From: Streptomyces sp. NBC_01268
Lineage (GTDB): Bacteria; Actinomycetota; Actinomycetes; Streptomycetales; Streptomycetaceae
Length of the DNA: 64,000 bases
Reading direction: 5' to 3'
Assembly (NCBI RefSeq): GCF_036240795.1
Contig: NZ_CP108454.1
Location: 310,001 to 374,000, forward strand
Under the pieces are notes generated by a model. The model was not told where the DNA came from, searched no databases, and was given only the letters and a program-made list of their open reading frames with translations. Each line of letters opens with the position of its first letter. Positions within the stretch are counted from its first letter, which is position 1. Made by a program: the position numbers and the translations under genes. Below are positions 50,046 through 58,507 of the stretch, in pieces.

Positions 50046-51632
50046 ATGCCGGGTGTGAGCAGCTTCCGCACCACCCTTTCCCGCGCCGCAACGGGCGCGT
50101 CGGCCGGGCTTCTGGCCGGTTCCACGGCGCTCGCCGTGGCCGAGCTGGTCGCCGGGCTGGGGCGGCCGGCCTCGGGACCGGTGACGGTGGTGGGCGGCGC
50201 GCTGATCGACCGGACTCCGGCCCCGGTGAAGGACTTCGCGATCCGCACGTTCGGCGAGGACGACAAGACCGTCCTGCGACTCGGCATCCTCGCCGTCCTC
50301 GGGCTCGCCGCGGTCGGTCTCGGTGTGATCGGCCTGCGCCATCGACGCCTCGCCGCCGCCGGCGTGCTGTTGTTCGGGACCGTCGGCGCCGTCGCGGCCC
50401 TGGGCCGCCCGGACTCCAGCGGCACCGGTGACGCGCTCCCCTCGATGGCCGGGGGCCTGGCCGGTTCCTTCGCCCTGTACGTCCTGCTCTCTCAAGCAGC
50501 CGCCGTGAAGGCCCCGGCCGGCCGCGGGGGCGAGTCCGCGGTGTGGGACCGGCGCGGTTTCCTCGTCGCGGCGGGCGTCACCGCGGTGACGGCGACGTCG
50601 GCAGGTGTGCTCGGGCGCTTCCTTTCCGCGCAGCAGGGTCAGGGGGCTGGAGTGTCCCGGGACAGGCTGGTCCTGCCCGAGCCCTCTTCCCCGGCCCCCG
50701 CTGTTCCGGCCGGCGCGCAGTCGAGGGTGCCGGGCATCTCCTCCTTCCTCACGCCCCACCGCGACTTCTACCGCGTCGACACCGCCCTGACCGTCCCCAG
50801 GGTCGACGCCGCGACCTGGCGGCTCCGGATCCATGGCAAGGGCGTCACCCGTCCGCGTACGTACACCCTCGACCAGCTCCTGGCACGCCCGCTCATCGAA
50901 CGCGACATCACCCTCACCTGTGTCTCGAACGAGGTCGGCGGCCCCTACGTCGGCAACGCCCGCTGGCTCGGCGTGCCCCTCGCCGGTCTGCTCCGGGAAG
51001 CCGGTGTCCGGCCGCCCTCCCACGGTGGCGCGGCGGATCAGCTCGTGGCCCGGTCGGTGGACGGCATGACGCTCGGCTCCCCCGTCGAAGACGTCATGGA
51101 CGGGCGCGACGCGATGCTCGCCGTGGGCATGAACGGAGAACCCCTGCCCTTCGCCCACGGCTTCCCCGTCCGCATGGTCGTCCCCGGGCTGTACGGATAC
51201 GTCTCGGCCTGCAAGTGGATCGAGTCCATCGAGCTCACCACCTTCGACGCCTACGACCCGTACTGGGTCAAGCGCGCCTGGGCCCGCCGGGCGCCGATCA
51301 AGACCCAGGCGCGCATCGACACCCCCCGGCCCTTCGCCCGGCCCGCCGCCGGCACCGTCACGATCGCGGGCGTCGCCTGGGCCCAGCGCCGCGGCATCGC
51401 CCGCGTCGAGATCCGCATCGACGACGGGCCCTGGCAGGACGCCGACCTCGCTGCCCAGGACAGCATCGACACGTGGCGCCAGTGGTCCTACCGCTGGAAC
51501 GCCGCTCCCGGCGCACACACGATCACCGTCCGCGCCACCGACGGCAGCGGCCGGATCCAGACCGGACGACGCGCTCCCACCGTCCCCGACGGAGCGAGCG
51601 GCCGGCACAGCGTTCTCGTCACCGTCCCCTAG
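50046..51632 (+). CDS. Membrane-anchored sulfite-oxidase-like molybdopterin oxidoreductase
   Basis: 528 residues from the ATG at 50046; a GTG three codons on is an alternative. Four membrane helices occupy residues ~15-160, a further hydrophobic segment with a D-R-R-G-F-L Tat-like start (VWDRRGFLVAAGVTAVTATS) follows, then the molybdopterin domain. TLTCVSNEVGGPYVGNARWL holds the Mo-binding Cys near 291, and GFPVRMVVPGLYGYVSACKW is the conserved sulfite oxidase segment. A C-terminal Mo-co dimerisation domain (GTVTIAGVAWAQRRGIARVE) ends the protein. It probably reduces or oxidises a small extracytoplasmic substrate. The gene shares an operon with a fasciclin lipoprotein and lies next to sigK. 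Confidence 0.88.
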   Translation: MPGVSSFRTTLSRAATGASAGLLAGSTALAVAELVAGLGRPASGPVTVVGGALIDRTPAPVKDFAIRTFGEDDKTVLRLGILAVLGLAAVGLGVIGLRHRRLAAAGVLLFGTVGAVAALGRPDSSGTGDALPSMAGGLAGSFALYVLLSQAAAVKAPAGRGGESAVWDRRGFLVAAGVTAVTATSAGVLGRFLSAQQGQGAGVSRDRLVLPEPSSPAPAVPAGAQSRVPGISSFLTPHRDFYRVDTALTVPRVDAATWRLRIHGKGVTRPRTYTLDQLLARPLIERDITLTCVSNEVGGPYVGNARWLGVPLAGLLREAGVRPPSHGGAADQLVARSVDGMTLGSPVEDVMDGRDAMLAVGMNGEPLPFAHGFPVRMVVPGLYGYVSACKWIESIELTTFDAYDPYWVKRAWARRAPIKTQARIDTPRPFARPAAGTVTIAGVAWAQRRGIARVEIRIDDGPWQDADLAAQDSIDTWRQWSYRWNAAPGAHTITVRATDGSGRIQTGRRAPTVPDGASGRHSVLVTVP

Positions 51633-51720
51633 ACCACCGGACCGCCCTCAGGGCACGCCCGGCAGCTCGACCCACGCCCCTCACCACCCGTACGGACAGC
51701 TCTTCAAGGAGTAAAAGGTC

Positions 51721-52371
51721 ATGAACAGCATGAACATCCGCCGCACCGCGATCGCCGTCGCCGCGGCAGCCCTGCTCCCCCTCTCCCTGGCCGCCTGCTC
51801 GAACGCGGACGGCGACACCAAGGCCGGTCCCACCGCGGCCGCCGGGGACCAGGCGCGGACGGAGGCGAGCTCCCCCTCCGAAGAGGCGATGACCGGTGAC
51901 CAGCCCTTCGGCCCGGCATGCGCCGGGGTTCCCCAGGAAGGTGCCGGTTCCTTCGACGGCATGGCCAAGGACCCGGTCGCCACTGCCGCGTCCCACAACC
52001 CGGCCCTGTCGACCCTGGTCACCGCGGTCGAGAAGGCCGGACTCGTCGACACTCTCAACAACGCCAAGGACATCACCGTCTTCGCGCCGACCAACGAAGC
52101 CTTCTCGAAGATCCCGAAGGCCGACCTCGACAAGGTCCTCGCCGACAAGGCCGCCCTCACCGACATCCTCACGTACCACGTCGTCGGCGAGAAGCTGACC
52201 CCGAAGCAACTCGAGAACGGCACGTTCGCAACCCTCCAGAAGGGCATGATCACCACCACCGGATCCGGCCAGTCCTACAAGGTCAACGGCACGGCCCACG
52301 TGGTCTGCGGCAACGTCAGGACCGCCAACGCCGAGGTCTACATCATCGACACCGTCCTCATGCCCAAGTAG
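51721..52371 (+). CDS. Fasciclin (FAS1) domain lipoprotein, MPT70/MPT83-like
   Basis: 216 residues, ATG at 51721 with AAGGAG 10 nt upstream. Lipobox LAAC in AALLPLSLAACSNADGD makes it a lipoprotein. The FAS1 domain spans about residues 80-216: NPALSTLVTAVEKAGLVDTL, DITVFAPTNEAFSKIPKADL (H1 box), LTDILTYHVVGEKLTPKQLE and VYIIDTVLMP (H2 box). Two Cys (PACAG, VVCGN) match the disulfide of MPT70. MPT70 and MPT83 are the main SigK targets in M. tuberculosis; the same neighbourhood here makes SigK control likely. Confidence 0.9.
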   Translation: MNSMNIRRTAIAVAAAALLPLSLAACSNADGDTKAGPTAAAGDQARTEASSPSEEAMTGDQPFGPACAGVPQEGAGSFDGMAKDPVATAASHNPALSTLVTAVEKAGLVDTLNNAKDITVFAPTNEAFSKIPKADLDKVLADKAALTDILTYHVVGEKLTPKQLENGTFATLQKGMITTTGSGQSYKVNGTAHVVCGNVRTANAEVYIIDTVLMPK

Positions 52372-52378
52372 CCCGCTC

Positions 52379-52398
52379 GGGCCCGCACCATCGGGCCC
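52379..52398 (+). terminator. Short stem-loop after the fasciclin gene
   Basis: GGGCCCG-CACCAT-CGGGCCC, a 7-bp stem and 6-nt loop, begins 8 bp after the stop codon. Confidence 0.5.
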
Positions 52399-52614
52399 CG
52401 ACAGCCGAGGGGCGGCGGCCGACCGCCCCACGCCGCCGGTGAAGTGGCGCCGCGAGAGCAACGCCGGCCGCCACACCCCACCCACCGACCGCGCAGGCCC
52501 CGCCGAGCCGGCAGGGCCTGCGCATCCTGCACCCGCAGGAACGCACCATGCCCCCCTCCCCGGCCGACGGCGTTGCACCCGGCCTACGAGGGGCGGGCCG
52601 TCTGCTGTCTGCCT

Positions 52615-52850
52615 GTGGACCAGCCTGACCAGCGCGCCGAAGGCGCGGGACCGTTCACCACCCGCCTCACCTGGCACCCGCCCACCGGCGGCACCGCCAC
52701 CTGGGACTCCAGCCCCGCCCGCCGCCAAGGGCTCATCACCGTCCGCCCACCCGGCACGGTCAGCCCCCGGCAGGCCGCCGCCGACACCGTCCTCGCCCGG
52801 CTCCGCACGCTCAACGCGAACGCCTACACCCGCCCCGCCACCGGCAGCCC
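52615..52850 (+). pseudogene. Truncated hypothetical gene, 3' end apparently lost
   Basis: From a GTG at 52615 the frame reads VDQPDQRAEGAGPFTTRLTW, HPPTGGTATWDSSPARRQGL, ITVRPPGTVSPRQAAADTVL and ARLRTLNANAYTRPATGSP with protein-like composition. It then abruptly becomes Gly/Ala/Arg-rich nonsense at about 52850, where it meets a leftward frame (52811-53068) that also degenerates. The meeting point looks like a deletion or rearrangement junction. Family not recognised; could instead be a fortuitous frame. Confidence 0.35.
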
Positions 52851-53068
52851 TGATCAACACCGACCCGGAGCGCGGGCAGGAGGAGCAGCAGGCGGGCATG
52901 GGGCTCGTGGACACCGGGGGCGTCCAGGTCGGACGTGCCGGCGAGGTGCGCGAGCTCCCACCAGGAGAGTCCCGGGCCCGCAGGGTGCCCGTCGACACTC
53001 GCCAGGTGCCCGTGCCCGTCCCATTCCTCCTGAGTGACGAGGTACTCGGTTCCTGCCCCCACCGACAT
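52811..53068 (-). pseudogene. Hypothetical protein gene, probably truncated at its 3' end
   Basis: 85 residues, ATG at 53068. Most of it has natural composition: MSVGAGTEYLVTQEEWDGHG, HLASVDGHPAGPGLSWWELA, HLAGTSDLDAPGVHEPHARL, LLLLPALRVG. The last ~15 residues (DQGCRWRGGCRRSR) look out of frame with the rest. I do not recognise the family. Its end meets the rightward fragment at 52615-52850, as if a deletion had joined the 3' ends of two convergent genes. Confidence 0.4.
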
Positions 53069-53131
53069 CCGTCCGCCTGCGTACGGTGGGTGTGCGGGGC
53101 CCGGCTCCGCGACCCGCGGCGGGGCGCGGTG

Positions 53132-53347
53132 TCAGGCGGCCTCGTACGTGTGGGCTCGTCCGCCGCGCCACTCCACCCAGCGGGGGTCGTCGAGCAGCGG
53201 CTCCGCGTCTTCGAGGCCCGCGCGCCTCAGGAATTCGGTGACGTCCTGGTCGCTGTGGGCCAGCCCGAGGATGCCGCCCTGGCGGACGGTGACCCTGCGG
53301 CCGCCCGTAGGTGAGGGTGGGTGGACGATGATCGGGGCAGTGCCCAT
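53132..53347 (-). CDS. Small conserved Streptomyces hypothetical protein
   Basis: 71 residues, ATG at 53347 with GGAGG close upstream. The sequence IIVHPPSPTGGRRVTVRQGG, ILGLAHSDQDVTEFLRRAGL, EDAEPLLDDPRWVEWRGGRA is of a type I recall as a common small protein in this genus: a short beta hairpin, then a helix and WVEWRGG. Function unknown. It is divergent from the PRC-barrel gene. Confidence 0.72.
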   Translation of the reverse strand: MGTAPIIVHPPSPTGGRRVTVRQGGILGLAHSDQDVTEFLRRAGLEDAEPLLDDPRWVEWRGGRAHTYEAA

Positions 53348-53563
53348 GCCTCCAAGGATGCTCCTGGCGGGCCGAGGACGAAGGGTGTCGGCGTCCCGGA
53401 GGCGGTGATCCCGCTGGTTCCGGCGTTCCTGCAGCAGCAGGCGTCGCAGCGCTTCCGGGGCCGGACCGCCCGCGGCCGTCACACCGATGACCGTGTTGTC
53501 CGCAGGGCGAAAGGGCACATCCGGCCACATGATGGAGTCCGGGCATCGAACGGAGGCCGATGG

Positions 53564-53920
53564 ATGATCCAGATCGCCGACATCCGGGAATGGCGCGAGC
53601 ATGACGTCGTGGACGCGGACGGGAAGAAGATCGGCACGCTCGAGTCGGTCTACGTGGACACCGCCACCGACGAACCGTCGTTCGCGACCGTCACCATCGG
53701 CCTTCCGACCCGGCACCGGCTGGTCTTCGTACCCCTCGGCGAAGCCACGGTCGGCCCTGGCTATGTGCGGGTCCCGTTCACCAAGTCCTCGGTGAAGGAC
53801 GCACCGGCCATCGACACCGACGGGGTGCTGCCGGCCGAGCGGGAACCCGAGGTGTTCGCGCACTACGAGCTGGAGTACCGGCCCGGCGTCGGCGGCGAGC
53901 GACGTCTGGCCCGGCGCTGA
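53564..53920 (+). CDS. PRC-barrel domain protein
   Basis: 118 residues from the ATG at 53564 (GGAGG 7 nt upstream). DIREWREHDVVDADGKKIGT, LESVYVDTATDEPSFATVTI, HRLVFVPLGEATVGPGYVRV and PFTKSSVKDAP outline the six-stranded PRC barrel, and a tail of ~40 residues (LPAEREPEVFAHYELEYRPG) follows. PRC-barrel proteins of this short type accompany stress and membrane genes in Streptomyces; exact role unknown. A small membrane-protein gene follows after 19 bp, probably in the same operon. Confidence 0.87.
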   Translation: MIQIADIREWREHDVVDADGKKIGTLESVYVDTATDEPSFATVTIGLPTRHRLVFVPLGEATVGPGYVRVPFTKSSVKDAPAIDTDGVLPAEREPEVFAHYELEYRPGVGGERRLARR

Positions 53921-53939
53921 ACGGCGGGAAGAAGCGCTC

Positions 53940-54107
53940 ATGGTCTGGGTACTGCTGCTCGTCATCGTGGCGATCGTCCTCGGCATCGTCGGTGCGGTCG
54001 TCGACGGACTGCTCTCTCTCCTGGTCATCGGCGTCCTCGTGTTCGCCACCGCGCTGACCCTGGGGGCCCTCCGATTCCGGCGCACCGGGCGCCGCCCGGT
54101 GCGCTAG
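53940..54107 (+). CDS. 55-residue two-helix membrane protein
   Basis: ATG at 53940 with GGGAAGAA upstream, TAG at 54105. Almost the whole protein is membrane helix: MVWVLLLVIVAIVLGIVGAV, VDGLLSLLVIGVLVFATALT, then a basic tail LRFRRTGRRPVR that should face the cytoplasm. Very short hydrophobic proteins of this kind (often annotated as hydrophobic or DUF-type) sit next to PRC-barrel, DUF3618 and DUF4235 genes in actinomycetes. No function can be given. It follows the PRC-barrel gene closely. Confidence 0.75.
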   Translation: MVWVLLLVIVAIVLGIVGAVVDGLLSLLVIGVLVFATALTLGALRFRRTGRRPVR

Positions 54108-54195
54108 GGCGCGGCGAGGTAGCGCTGACTCGCGCCGTCGACCGGCCCGCGGTCACGCACGGTGCCGGACGATCGGGCAGGCGGGGGACGTCTCG

Positions 54196-54462
54196 TCAGC
54201 CGGGCCAGCTGCCGGTCAGACGCCGGGTGGCGGTCGCCCCGCCCCGGTCGACGGCTGCCTTGACCACGGCGAAGATCGCGCCCTGCAGGGCCGCGGCGAC
54301 CAGGACCTCCTGCCAGGTGCGGTCCTCGTCGGTCGCGCCCGGAGCGTCGCCCTCGTGGCCGATCAGCTTCCAGGCCTGCTTGAAGGCGGCACCGGCCGCC
54401 ATCCCGCTGACTGCGCCGAGCGCCAGCCCGACGGGCTTGTAGGCGATCTTGGATGCTTTCAC
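54196..54462 (-). CDS. DUF4235 membrane protein
   Basis: 88 residues; the ATG at 54462 overlaps the stop of the upstream gene. IAYKPVGLALGAVSGMAAGA, AFKQAWKLIGHEGDAPGATD, EDRTWQEVLVAAALQGAIFA and VVKAAVDRGGATATRRLTGS match DUF4235, a family of about 90-residue proteins with two membrane helices found next to DUF3618 proteins. Function unknown; the pairing suggests a joint envelope role. Confidence 0.88.
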   Translation of the reverse strand: MKASKIAYKPVGLALGAVSGMAAGAAFKQAWKLIGHEGDAPGATDEDRTWQEVLVAAALQGAIFAVVKAAVDRGGATATRRLTGSWPG

Positions 54463-54926
54463 TGGGGCCTCCGGTTGCGGCGCAGGAACAGGAGCACCGC
54501 GATCGTCGCGGCGGCTGCGGCCAGGACGGGGGCGCGGTGGGATCGTGCGGTGGTCCCGGCCGATGCCACCCTCGCGCGCACCTGGTCAGGGATCTTGACG
54601 GCCGTCAGGTACCCGGCCGGGACCTTGCCGTGACGGACCCGGGCCGCGGCGTGGGCTGCCCGGTCGACGAGCGGGTCGGGCGTCTTGTCCTTGACCACCT
54701 CGGCCGCCTGCGCCACCGTCGTCCGGAGGCGGTCCGCCACGAGGGTGGCCGCCCCCGCCGCCTGCTCCTTGAGCGCGTGCGCCCTCTCCCTGGCCTGCGC
54801 CGTGACGTCGGCCTTGCCGGCCGGCACCGCCACGGTGCGGCCGTGTTCGTCACGGGTGCGCCTGACCTGCTCGCGCGGTCGGGCCGTACCCGGTGCGGAT
54901 GCGCCGTCCTCGGCATGGTGGCTCAT
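54459..54926 (-). CDS. DUF3618-like membrane protein
   Basis: 155 residues, ATG at 54926. EQVRRTRDEHGRTVAVPAGK with ADVTAQARERAHALKEQAAG is the DUF3618 motif (R-E-x-L-G-x-T-V-x-x-L-x-x-K-x-D-V). A long amphipathic helix region follows and one membrane helix lies near the C-terminus (PVLAAAAATIAVLLFLRRNR). Usually found with a holin-X gene and a DUF4235 gene; the DUF4235 partner is present downstream, but no holin gene is seen upstream (54927-55221 holds nothing recognisable). Confidence 0.82.
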   Translation of the reverse strand: MSHHAEDGASAPGTARPREQVRRTRDEHGRTVAVPAGKADVTAQARERAHALKEQAAGAATLVADRLRTTVAQAAEVVKDKTPDPLVDRAAHAAARVRHGKVPAGYLTAVKIPDQVRARVASAGTTARSHRAPVLAAAAATIAVLLFLRRNRRPQ

Positions 54927-55221
54927 AGGTGTGCCCTCTCCTCGGTCCCGGCCACGTCGGCCTGACGCTGTCGATGGTCTGCTCGGGTACAGGACTGTGG
55001 GGCCGTCGGTGTCACGGGCATCGGGCTCACCGGCTCGTCGCCGCCGTGGCCGCGACCTCGTTCGACGGCGCTCATCGGCTCATCACCTTCCTCCACTCGC
55101 CGTGGGGTGTCCCTGACGCGCCTACCCGGCAACCGGCCGGTCACCCACCGGGCGGTGATGATGACCCCGCGGCCCGTCGGCAACCCCGTACCCGAGTCGT
55201 CGCCGCCCGGGCCGGAGCCCC

Positions 55222-56274
55222 TCACTCCACCCGGCGTCGGTCCTCGTCGTTCCACGCCCGGGTGTCCCGCGGCTCGACGTACGGCTCCTCGTCCTCGGGG
55301 AACCCACCTGCGATGGCCCGCTGCCTGACCATCTCGGCATCGAACTCCAGACCCAGGAGCACGGCCAGGTTGGTGATCCACAGCCACACCAGGAAGACGA
55401 TCACGCCCGCGAGCGTGCCGTACGTCCTGTCGTACGAGCCGAAGTTCGCGACGTAGAACGCGAATCCGGCCGAGGCGATCATCCAGATCACCAGCGCCAG
55501 GAGACAGCCCGGGGTCACCCACGTGAAGCCTCGGCCCTTCGCGTTCGGCGCGGCCCAGTAGAGCAGCGCGATCATGACCGTGACCAGGACGACGAGGACG
55601 GGCCACTTCGCGATCGACCACACCGTCATCCCGGTGTCCCCCACCCCCAGGGCCGCCGCGGCCTCGCGGGCCAGACTGCCGGTGAAGACCACGATCAGCG
55701 CGCCGACGACGGCCAGGACCATGAGCGTCAGGGTCAGGCCGAGCCGCAGCGGCAGCACCTTCCACACCGGGCGGCCCTCGGGCACGTCGTAGACGGCGTT
55801 CGAGGCGCGGATGAACGCGGCGACGTATCCGGAGGCGGACCAGATCGCGACCACCAGACCCACGACGGCCAGCAGCGAGCCGACGCCGCCGTCGTCCTGC
55901 AGTCGCCGTACCGCGTCGCTGATCACCTCGCGGGCCGCGCCTGGCGTGAGCCTCTCCAGACTCGCCAGCACCCGGCTCGTGACCGACTCGCCCGCGATGC
56001 CCAGCAGCGACACCAGGACCAGAAGGGCCGGAAAGAGAGCCAGCACCCCGTAATAGGTCAGCGCCGCCGCGCGGTCGGCCAGCTCGTCGTTCCTGAACTC
56101 CGTCAGCGTCCCGCGCAGCACCGCCCGCCAGGACCCCCTGGGCAGCTCGGAGAGCCGGTCCGGCGCCCGCTCCTCGACACCAGGGCTCGGGCCTGCCGCC
56201 TCGCCGTGACCCGGCTCGGACGGCCGGCCTTCACCTCGTCCCGAACCGTGCCGGGTCTTCCCTGTGGGTCTCAT
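55222..56274 (-). CDS. YihY/virulence factor BrkB family membrane protein
   Basis: 350 residues from the ATG at 56274. A charged N-terminus precedes FRNDELADRAAALTYYGVLA, LFPALLVLVSLLGI, the hallmark of YihY/BrkB proteins, followed by about six membrane helices (including IWSASGYVAAFIRASNAVYD, PNAKGRGFTWVTPG, FGSYDRTYGTLAGVIVFLVW). The tail is acidic and soluble. Once mislabelled RNase BN, the family is of unsettled function, possibly transport. No operon partner. Confidence 0.88.
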   Translation of the reverse strand: MRPTGKTRHGSGRGEGRPSEPGHGEAAGPSPGVEERAPDRLSELPRGSWRAVLRGTLTEFRNDELADRAAALTYYGVLALFPALLVLVSLLGIAGESVTSRVLASLERLTPGAAREVISDAVRRLQDDGGVGSLLAVVGLVVAIWSASGYVAAFIRASNAVYDVPEGRPVWKVLPLRLGLTLTLMVLAVVGALIVVFTGSLAREAAAALGVGDTGMTVWSIAKWPVLVVLVTVMIALLYWAAPNAKGRGFTWVTPGCLLALVIWMIASAGFAFYVANFGSYDRTYGTLAGVIVFLVWLWITNLAVLLGLEFDAEMVRQRAIAGGFPEDEEPYVEPRDTRAWNDEDRRRVE

Positions 56275-56426
56275 GGTCGGCGCCTGTCCGCTCACGCCCC
56301 TCTCACGCGCTCCCGAGCGGCCTGCCACACCTGCCCCTTTCGGCGCCCGGACACGCTCGAACGTCGCGGCCCCGGCCGGCCCCGGCCGGCGTTCACCCGT
56401 CGAGCGACGGCGGGGATTCCCGTCGG

Positions 56427-57296
56427 CTACCGGCTGCGCAGGCTGTCTACCGCGATGCGTGCGGTGGTTCCGATGACGGCGTCGACGGCGGGGAGCGTGG
56501 CTGCGGGGTTGGCGGCGCGGGTGAAGACCGCGATCGCGTACCGGCCCCCGTCGGGGTACTCGATGACGCCCACCTCGTTGCGGAGGGTGGGCAGGCTGCC
56601 GGTCTTCCCGGCGACGTGTACGTCGTCGAACGGGAACCCCGAGGCCATGCGATGGGGCCAGACCTGAAGGCCCAGGAGGCGGCGGATCGCCGCGCCGTGC
56701 TCGGGCATGCAGGCCTCGTCGCGCCACAGGGCCCGCAGGAGCGTGGTCATGTCGCGGGGGGTGCTGTGGTTGGTGCGGGCGGGGTCGAGGGCGCGGAGGC
56801 GGGCGATGACACGGGGGTCGGCCAGGGCGTGCGTACCGCCGGGGCCCGCGTCGTCCCGGATGGTGGCGAGGACCTGGGCGAACGAGTGGAGGGCACGGGT
56901 GCGGGTGAGGCCCAGTCCTGCGGTGGTGGCGTTGACGGCGTCGAGACCGACGCGTTCGAGGAGGAGGCCCGCGGCGGCGTTGTCGCTGAGCGCGGTCATG
57001 AGGTAGGCGGCGTCGCGCAGTGAGATGCGGACCGGGTCGAGCATGGCGGACAGGCCGGTGGGCCCGGTGGCACGGGGCTGGGGCGGGCATTCCACCTGCT
57101 CGGTCAGGTCCAGGAGGCCTTGCTCGGCTTGCTGGTGCAGGGCGACGAGCAGGCAGAGTTTGTGGACGCTCGCGGTGACGACCGGATGGTCTGCGCCGAC
57201 GTTGACCTCCGCGCCGCTGTCGATGTCGACGGCGTGGAGCCAGCCGGTGGCTCCTGCTTCGCCGAGAGCGCTGTGGATCAGCGGGACGGGGTTCAC
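56427..57296 (-). CDS. Class A beta-lactamase-like serine hydrolase coupled to a LysR gene
   Basis: 289 residues from a GTG at 57296 that overlaps the LysR stop (GTGA). No signal peptide is evident (VNPVPLIHSALGEAGATGWL), which is unusual for a working beta-lactamase. Motifs: SVHK near residue 43, SDN (LMTALSDNAAAGL) near 104, KTG (HVAGKTGSLPTL) near 230; the fold is complete. Beta-lactamase-LysR coupling resembles AmpR/BlaA-type control, but the lack of a signal means the protein may act in the cytoplasm or on another substrate. Confidence 0.82.
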   Translation of the reverse strand: MNPVPLIHSALGEAGATGWLHAVDIDSGAEVNVGADHPVVTASVHKLCLLVALHQQAEQGLLDLTEQVECPPQPRATGPTGLSAMLDPVRISLRDAAYLMTALSDNAAAGLLLERVGLDAVNATTAGLGLTRTRALHSFAQVLATIRDDAGPGGTHALADPRVIARLRALDPARTNHSTPRDMTTLLRALWRDEACMPEHGAAIRRLLGLQVWPHRMASGFPFDDVHVAGKTGSLPTLRNEVGVIEYPDGGRYAIAVFTRAANPAATLPAVDAVIGTTARIAVDSLRSR

Positions 57297-58258
57297 AGCC
57301 AGTACTCCGATGCGGGGCGCAGGTGCAGGGGGCGCGGCGGCAGGTCGTCGGACATGCGGGTGGTGCGGCTCAGTGCCTTGGGAGTCGCGTCCGCGAAGGC
57401 GGTGACGGCGGCGTCCTTGCGGTCGCGCGGCCAGGCGACCGAGTAGCGCCAGGCGAGCGGAGCGTCGGCAAGGGGCCGCCAGACGACGTCGGGGCTCGGC
57501 GGGCCGACCGTGGGGCGGGACGGCTGCGGGCCGAAGGCCACGGCGTTCAGGGAGAGGATCAGGCCTCGGACGAAGCTGTCGCCCTGGCCGTGGCGGATCA
57601 GGCCCGGGGTGTATCCCCCTCGGGCGCAGGTGGTGAGCATGTCGTCGTAGAGGGCGGGTGCGTCGGCGCGGGGGAAGAGGACCAGGCCGTGTCCGGTGAG
57701 GGCGGCCAAGGGCACCTCGTCGCGTGCGGTGAGTGGCGAGGCGGGTGGCAGGAGGACGCCGAGTTCGCAGCGCAGGACGGGGCCCAGTTCCAGTCCGGCG
57801 ACGTCGCACGGGTGGTGGATCAGCCCCGCGTCGAGGTCGTGCGAGGCCAGGCGGGCGAGCTGGTCGGAGGTGCTCAGTTCGTGCAGCTCGACTTCCAGGC
57901 CGGGGTGGTGCTCCTGCAGTTCGGCCAGGATCGCGGCGACGGTCTCACCACCGATGCCGGAGGGCAGGGCGGCGCGCAGGAGTCCCCGGTGGCCGTCCCT
58001 GATCCGGGCGGCACTGGCCGTGAACGTGTCGCAGCCGGCGATCAGGGCGCGTGCTTCGCCGAGGAGGAGGGCGCCGGCCCGGGTCAGGGTGACCTGGCGG
58101 CTGGTCCGCTCGAAGAGCCGTACGCCGAGTTCCTTCTCCAGGCGCTGGATCCGCTGGGACAGGGGAGGCTGAGCCATCCCCAGGCGCGCCGCGGCCCGTC
58201 CGAAGTGTCTTTCTTCTGCAACAGCGACGAAGCACCGCACATGCCCGACCATGTCCAC
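57293..58258 (-). CDS. LysR-family transcriptional regulator
   Basis: 321 residues from a GTG at 58258, chosen because MDMVGHVRCFVAVAEERHFG then aligns with the usual M-x-x-x-x-L-R-x-F start; an ATG two codons on is possible and neither has a good ribosome site. HTH: RAAARLGMAQPPLSQRIQRL with EKELGVRLFERTSRQVTLT. A full periplasmic-binding-like effector domain follows (LLRAALPSGIGGETVAAILA, HELSTSDQLARLASHDLDAG). It is coupled to the beta-lactamase-like gene and divergent from a penicillin-binding protein gene, with likely LysR boxes in between. Confidence 0.9.
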   Translation of the reverse strand: MDMVGHVRCFVAVAEERHFGRAAARLGMAQPPLSQRIQRLEKELGVRLFERTSRQVTLTRAGALLLGEARALIAGCDTFTASAARIRDGHRGLLRAALPSGIGGETVAAILAELQEHHPGLEVELHELSTSDQLARLASHDLDAGLIHHPCDVAGLELGPVLRCELGVLLPPASPLTARDEVPLAALTGHGLVLFPRADAPALYDDMLTTCARGGYTPGLIRHGQGDSFVRGLILSLNAVAFGPQPSRPTVGPPSPDVVWRPLADAPLAWRYSVAWPRDRKDAAVTAFADATPKALSRTTRMSDDLPPRPLHLRPASEYWL

Positions 58259-58271
58259 GAGCAGCAACCAT

Positions 58272-58311
58272 ATCAAATATTGATTGATTCTCTCTTGATC
58301 CAGATATTGGA
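58272..58311. promoter_or_regulatory. Candidate LysR binding boxes in an AT-rich divergent promoter
   Basis: The stretch right upstream of the LysR start is strikingly AT-rich for this genome. It holds ATCAA-ATA-TTGAT (58272-58284) and TCCA-GATAT-TGGA (58299-58311), two short inverted repeats 27 bp apart centre to centre. LysR regulators typically bind such interrupted dyads and control both divergent genes; here those would be LysR itself and, about 200 bp away, the penicillin-binding protein gene. Confidence 0.55.
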
Positions 58312-58507
58312 CATGATGTGGTGCTTGCTGTTGATGTCGCGTCATGCCCGCATTCCTCCACCTCTTCGTGCTCGCCGCGCTGTTCGCGGCGGGGCTGACG
58401 GCCCGCGCCCTCGCGACCCGGCCGCGCTCCGCCCCGCGGCGCGGGGGGCCACCCCGGGCCGGCCGCCCTGCCGCACGAACCTGGCGTCGACAGCGAAGGA
58501 CTCCGTG

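Noticed and set aside
49423..50058. Open frames in the sigK-molybdoenzyme gap as possible genes
   Set aside because: All are low-complexity (Arg, Pro, Gly) and none shows family features or codon-position bias that I can see.
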